This document shows, in pieces, positions 62,334-64,000 of a stretch of 64,000 bases of DNA (positions are counted from its first letter, which is position 1; every line of letters begins with the position of its first letter). Origin of the DNA: Massariosphaeria phaeospora (taxonomy: Eukaryota; Ascomycota; Dothideomycetes; Pleosporales); assembly GCA_011032825.1 (NCBI GenBank), contig JAADJZ010000029.1, positions 248,001-312,000 on the forward strand, given 5' to 3'. The notes under the pieces are model-generated. The model made no database searches. It worked only from the letters and a program-made list of their open reading frames with translations, and was not told the DNA's origin. Made by a program: the position numbers and the translations under genes.

Positions 62334-63733
62334 CTATTGGCAATTAGTCGGCATGTACGTGGTGAGCACGAGGTCGAGGGAGCTTACACTAGCTTCCAAC
62401 GGTCGAGGTGGGCCCCTGATTTGGATCTTTTGTTGGTCGAGAGCAACCTGTTGTTGGAGCTCTTCCGCTGTCATTACACCGGGCATTTTCAGATCGAACA
62501 GCGACATTCCATCCTCAACCGCCTTTCCACTTTCTGCCGCTGTGGGTAAGGGATACTCGGCATAGTCATCTTCCTTGCTGGCCGTGTCCGCAACTGAGTT
62601 ACCGTCTTCTACAAAAAGAAACTTTCGGTCCTTGTATTTGAGCCGACGCTCTCGAGACAAAGATACGTAAGGCTTCATGTCGAGTAAGTGCCGGACCTCT
62701 CCATCTAAAGGATTCCACTCGTACGATTCCGGGTCAAGGACGTATTGAGGTCTAAAGTCTCCCTTGTACCGCATCTTGACACAGGAGTGGATGTAGTAGC
62801 CCATGTAGTAATACTTGTAGCCACCTTCAAGAGCCAGAACGGTCTCTCTCAGAGCACTCAGCTTACCGAAACTCCATTTCTCGAAGTCGGAATGATAAAG
62901 GAAGTAGACTCCGCTGACACAGTGGGGTAGCAAGTCTAGAATGCCCATAGCGATGAGGCGTCCATCAAGCCGATAGCATTGGTGATATGACCCAAGATTT
63001 TGCGGCTGTCCGTCTGCATCTAAGATCCTGCGCTGCAGAGGTGAGTCGCACAGGAAGCGTCTGAAGCCATTCGGGGACACCTGCGACGGCTCATCGTGAT
63101 GAACGTTCTGCTGATAATCGCGAAACAATTCAAACTTTTCTTGCGTGAAATCGTCTGGCTCAAGTGTCACCTCGAATCGATGGGCGGGCTCCGGGGGACG
63201 CTTGACATGTTCATGTTCGCTCTCGTGAATAGCGGCAACTAGATCAAAAGTATTTTTCAGCCGCGCTTTGTCCCTTGATCCCCGGTTAGAGGCGTGGGAT
63301 GTGTAAGTTTGCGGCTACTTACTTTTTCGACTTCGGGTATAGCTTCGCAGCCTCTCTAATGTACTGTTCGCCTAAGACGAACTTATTCCATCTGTTAATG
63401 GCCTGACGGTGCTCTTTCCCGGGGGTGAAACAATCTGCGGGAAGTCTATGCCTGTATAAGCAAGTCATTTTGGCGTGGGATGTTGGTTGCTAACCGGATC
63501 GTGTAGTGCGGACAGCAGTGTCGAAGAACATCCGGTTTGTAAAGGATGGTGCCAGATCTACACAATACCGTTAATGGCGGATCTCTCGGCTTGTTGTGCG
63601 GGAGCTTTCTCGCCGTATCCGCACTATGTCGTGCAGACGGTTGGGAGGCTCGCTTACCGTCTCCAACCTCGATCTACTAGCCCCTGGTAGACTTCGACCG
63701 TCAAGCTTTTTGATTTGATGTAGTAACTCGATC
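62334..63733 (-). CDS. ATE1: Arginyl-tRNA--protein transferase (N-degron pathway), 5' end unresolved
   Basis: Transfers Arg from Arg-tRNA to proteins with N-terminal Asp/Glu, marking them for the Arg/N-degron pathway. Recognisable minus-strand exons are about 63733-63658, 63557-63495, 63451-63322 and 63273-62334 (introns 100, 43 and 48 nt). They read GSSYYIKSKSLTVEVYQGLV then DRGWRRSGTILYKPDVLRHC then CPHYTIR, matching the ATE1 N-domain. NRWNKFVLGEQYIREAAKLY follows, and the C-domain has SYHQCYRLDGRLIAMGILDL, LPHCVSGVYFLYHSDFEKWS, FGKLSALRETVLALEGGYKY and YYMGYYIHSCVKMRYKGDFR. The first exon, which should carry a CxxC-type Cys pair (usually CGYC) just before GSSYY, could not be found with confidence before the window ends. 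Exon boundaries near 63322-63360 may be off by one base. The enzyme is otherwise intact. Confidence 0.88.
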
Positions 63734-64000
63734 CTGAATATGTGGTAAGTCAGCACCGGAGTTGGCCGCCTTTGCCCCGACTCTACCCGCTACGACCTTC
63801 AAGCCTGACAGTAATTGAAGCGGTGACGGGGCATTGTGAAGAACCGTGACGTAGTATGCAGATAAGATTTGTGACTGAACAGTCCCGGGTTTGTGTCACC
63901 ACGCGGGTGGAAATGCTCCTCCAGACGACGTTCAGGCGCTTGGCCGCAGGTTTGGCTGTGGATTTGCACGTGAACGTGGGAGAGGCTTGGAGTGGACGCG
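63734..64000. other. Right end of window; ATE1 first exon expected here or beyond
   Basis: A splice acceptor (TATTCAG) ends at 63734. A candidate upstream exon in frame (reading ..ASITVRLEG) would end at a GT near 63798, but it has no ATG and no CGYC motif. Start not called. Confidence 0.4.

Overview
The window reads as chromosomal DNA of a filamentous ascomycete (Pezizomycotina). Genes are monocistronic and carry short GT..AG introns, mostly 43-76 nt. Typical fungal families are present: Zn2Cys6 regulator, PTH11/rhodopsin-like membrane proteins, psi-factor oxygenase, DUF3176, TSC13, fungal tetraspanin. The overall style suggests Dothideomycetes, but that is inference. I saw no tRNA, rRNA, CRISPR or complete transposon. 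All splice models below were made by eye from frame continuity and splice consensus.

Layout. (1) 0-15 kb is a loosely packed accessory region: a Kex2-type secreted peptide precursor, a DUF3176 membrane protein, a secreted M14 carboxypeptidase, a GH35 beta-galactosidase, a frameshifted gene relic and repeat-rich DNA. (2) 15-36 kb looks like a terpenoid biosynthetic gene cluster. It holds an MFS efflux pump, an ABM-like dimeric alpha-beta-barrel protein, three cytochromes P450, an AflR-like Zn2Cys6 regulator, a GGPP synthase, a stand-alone class I terpene cyclase with a C-terminal membrane anchor, and two PTH11-like membrane proteins. The cyclase and the GGPP synthase resemble the two halves of fungal bifunctional di/sesterterpene synthases (fusicoccadiene/ophiobolin type), but here they are separate genes with a P450 gene between them. 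The inferred order of action is GGPPS, then terpene cyclase, then P450 oxidations, then export by the MFS pump, under the AflR-like factor. (3) 37-48 kb has a secreted 12-cysteine protein followed by about ten small, unrecognised genes, nearly all on the minus strand. Several share an FLP/FVP...W-E...K pattern. Most have a GCACAATGT-type element 120-220 bp upstream. (4) 49-64 kb is a conserved-gene region: tetraspanin, SPX low-affinity phosphate transporter, linoleate diol synthase-type oxygenase (Ppo), TSC13 enoyl-CoA reductase and ATE1 arginyltransferase (5' end unresolved).

A dispersed element of about 70-80 bp occurs four times (1.37, 19.0, 44.7, 55.3 kb). One copy lies in an enlarged P450 intron, and another is flanked by perfect 16-bp direct repeats.
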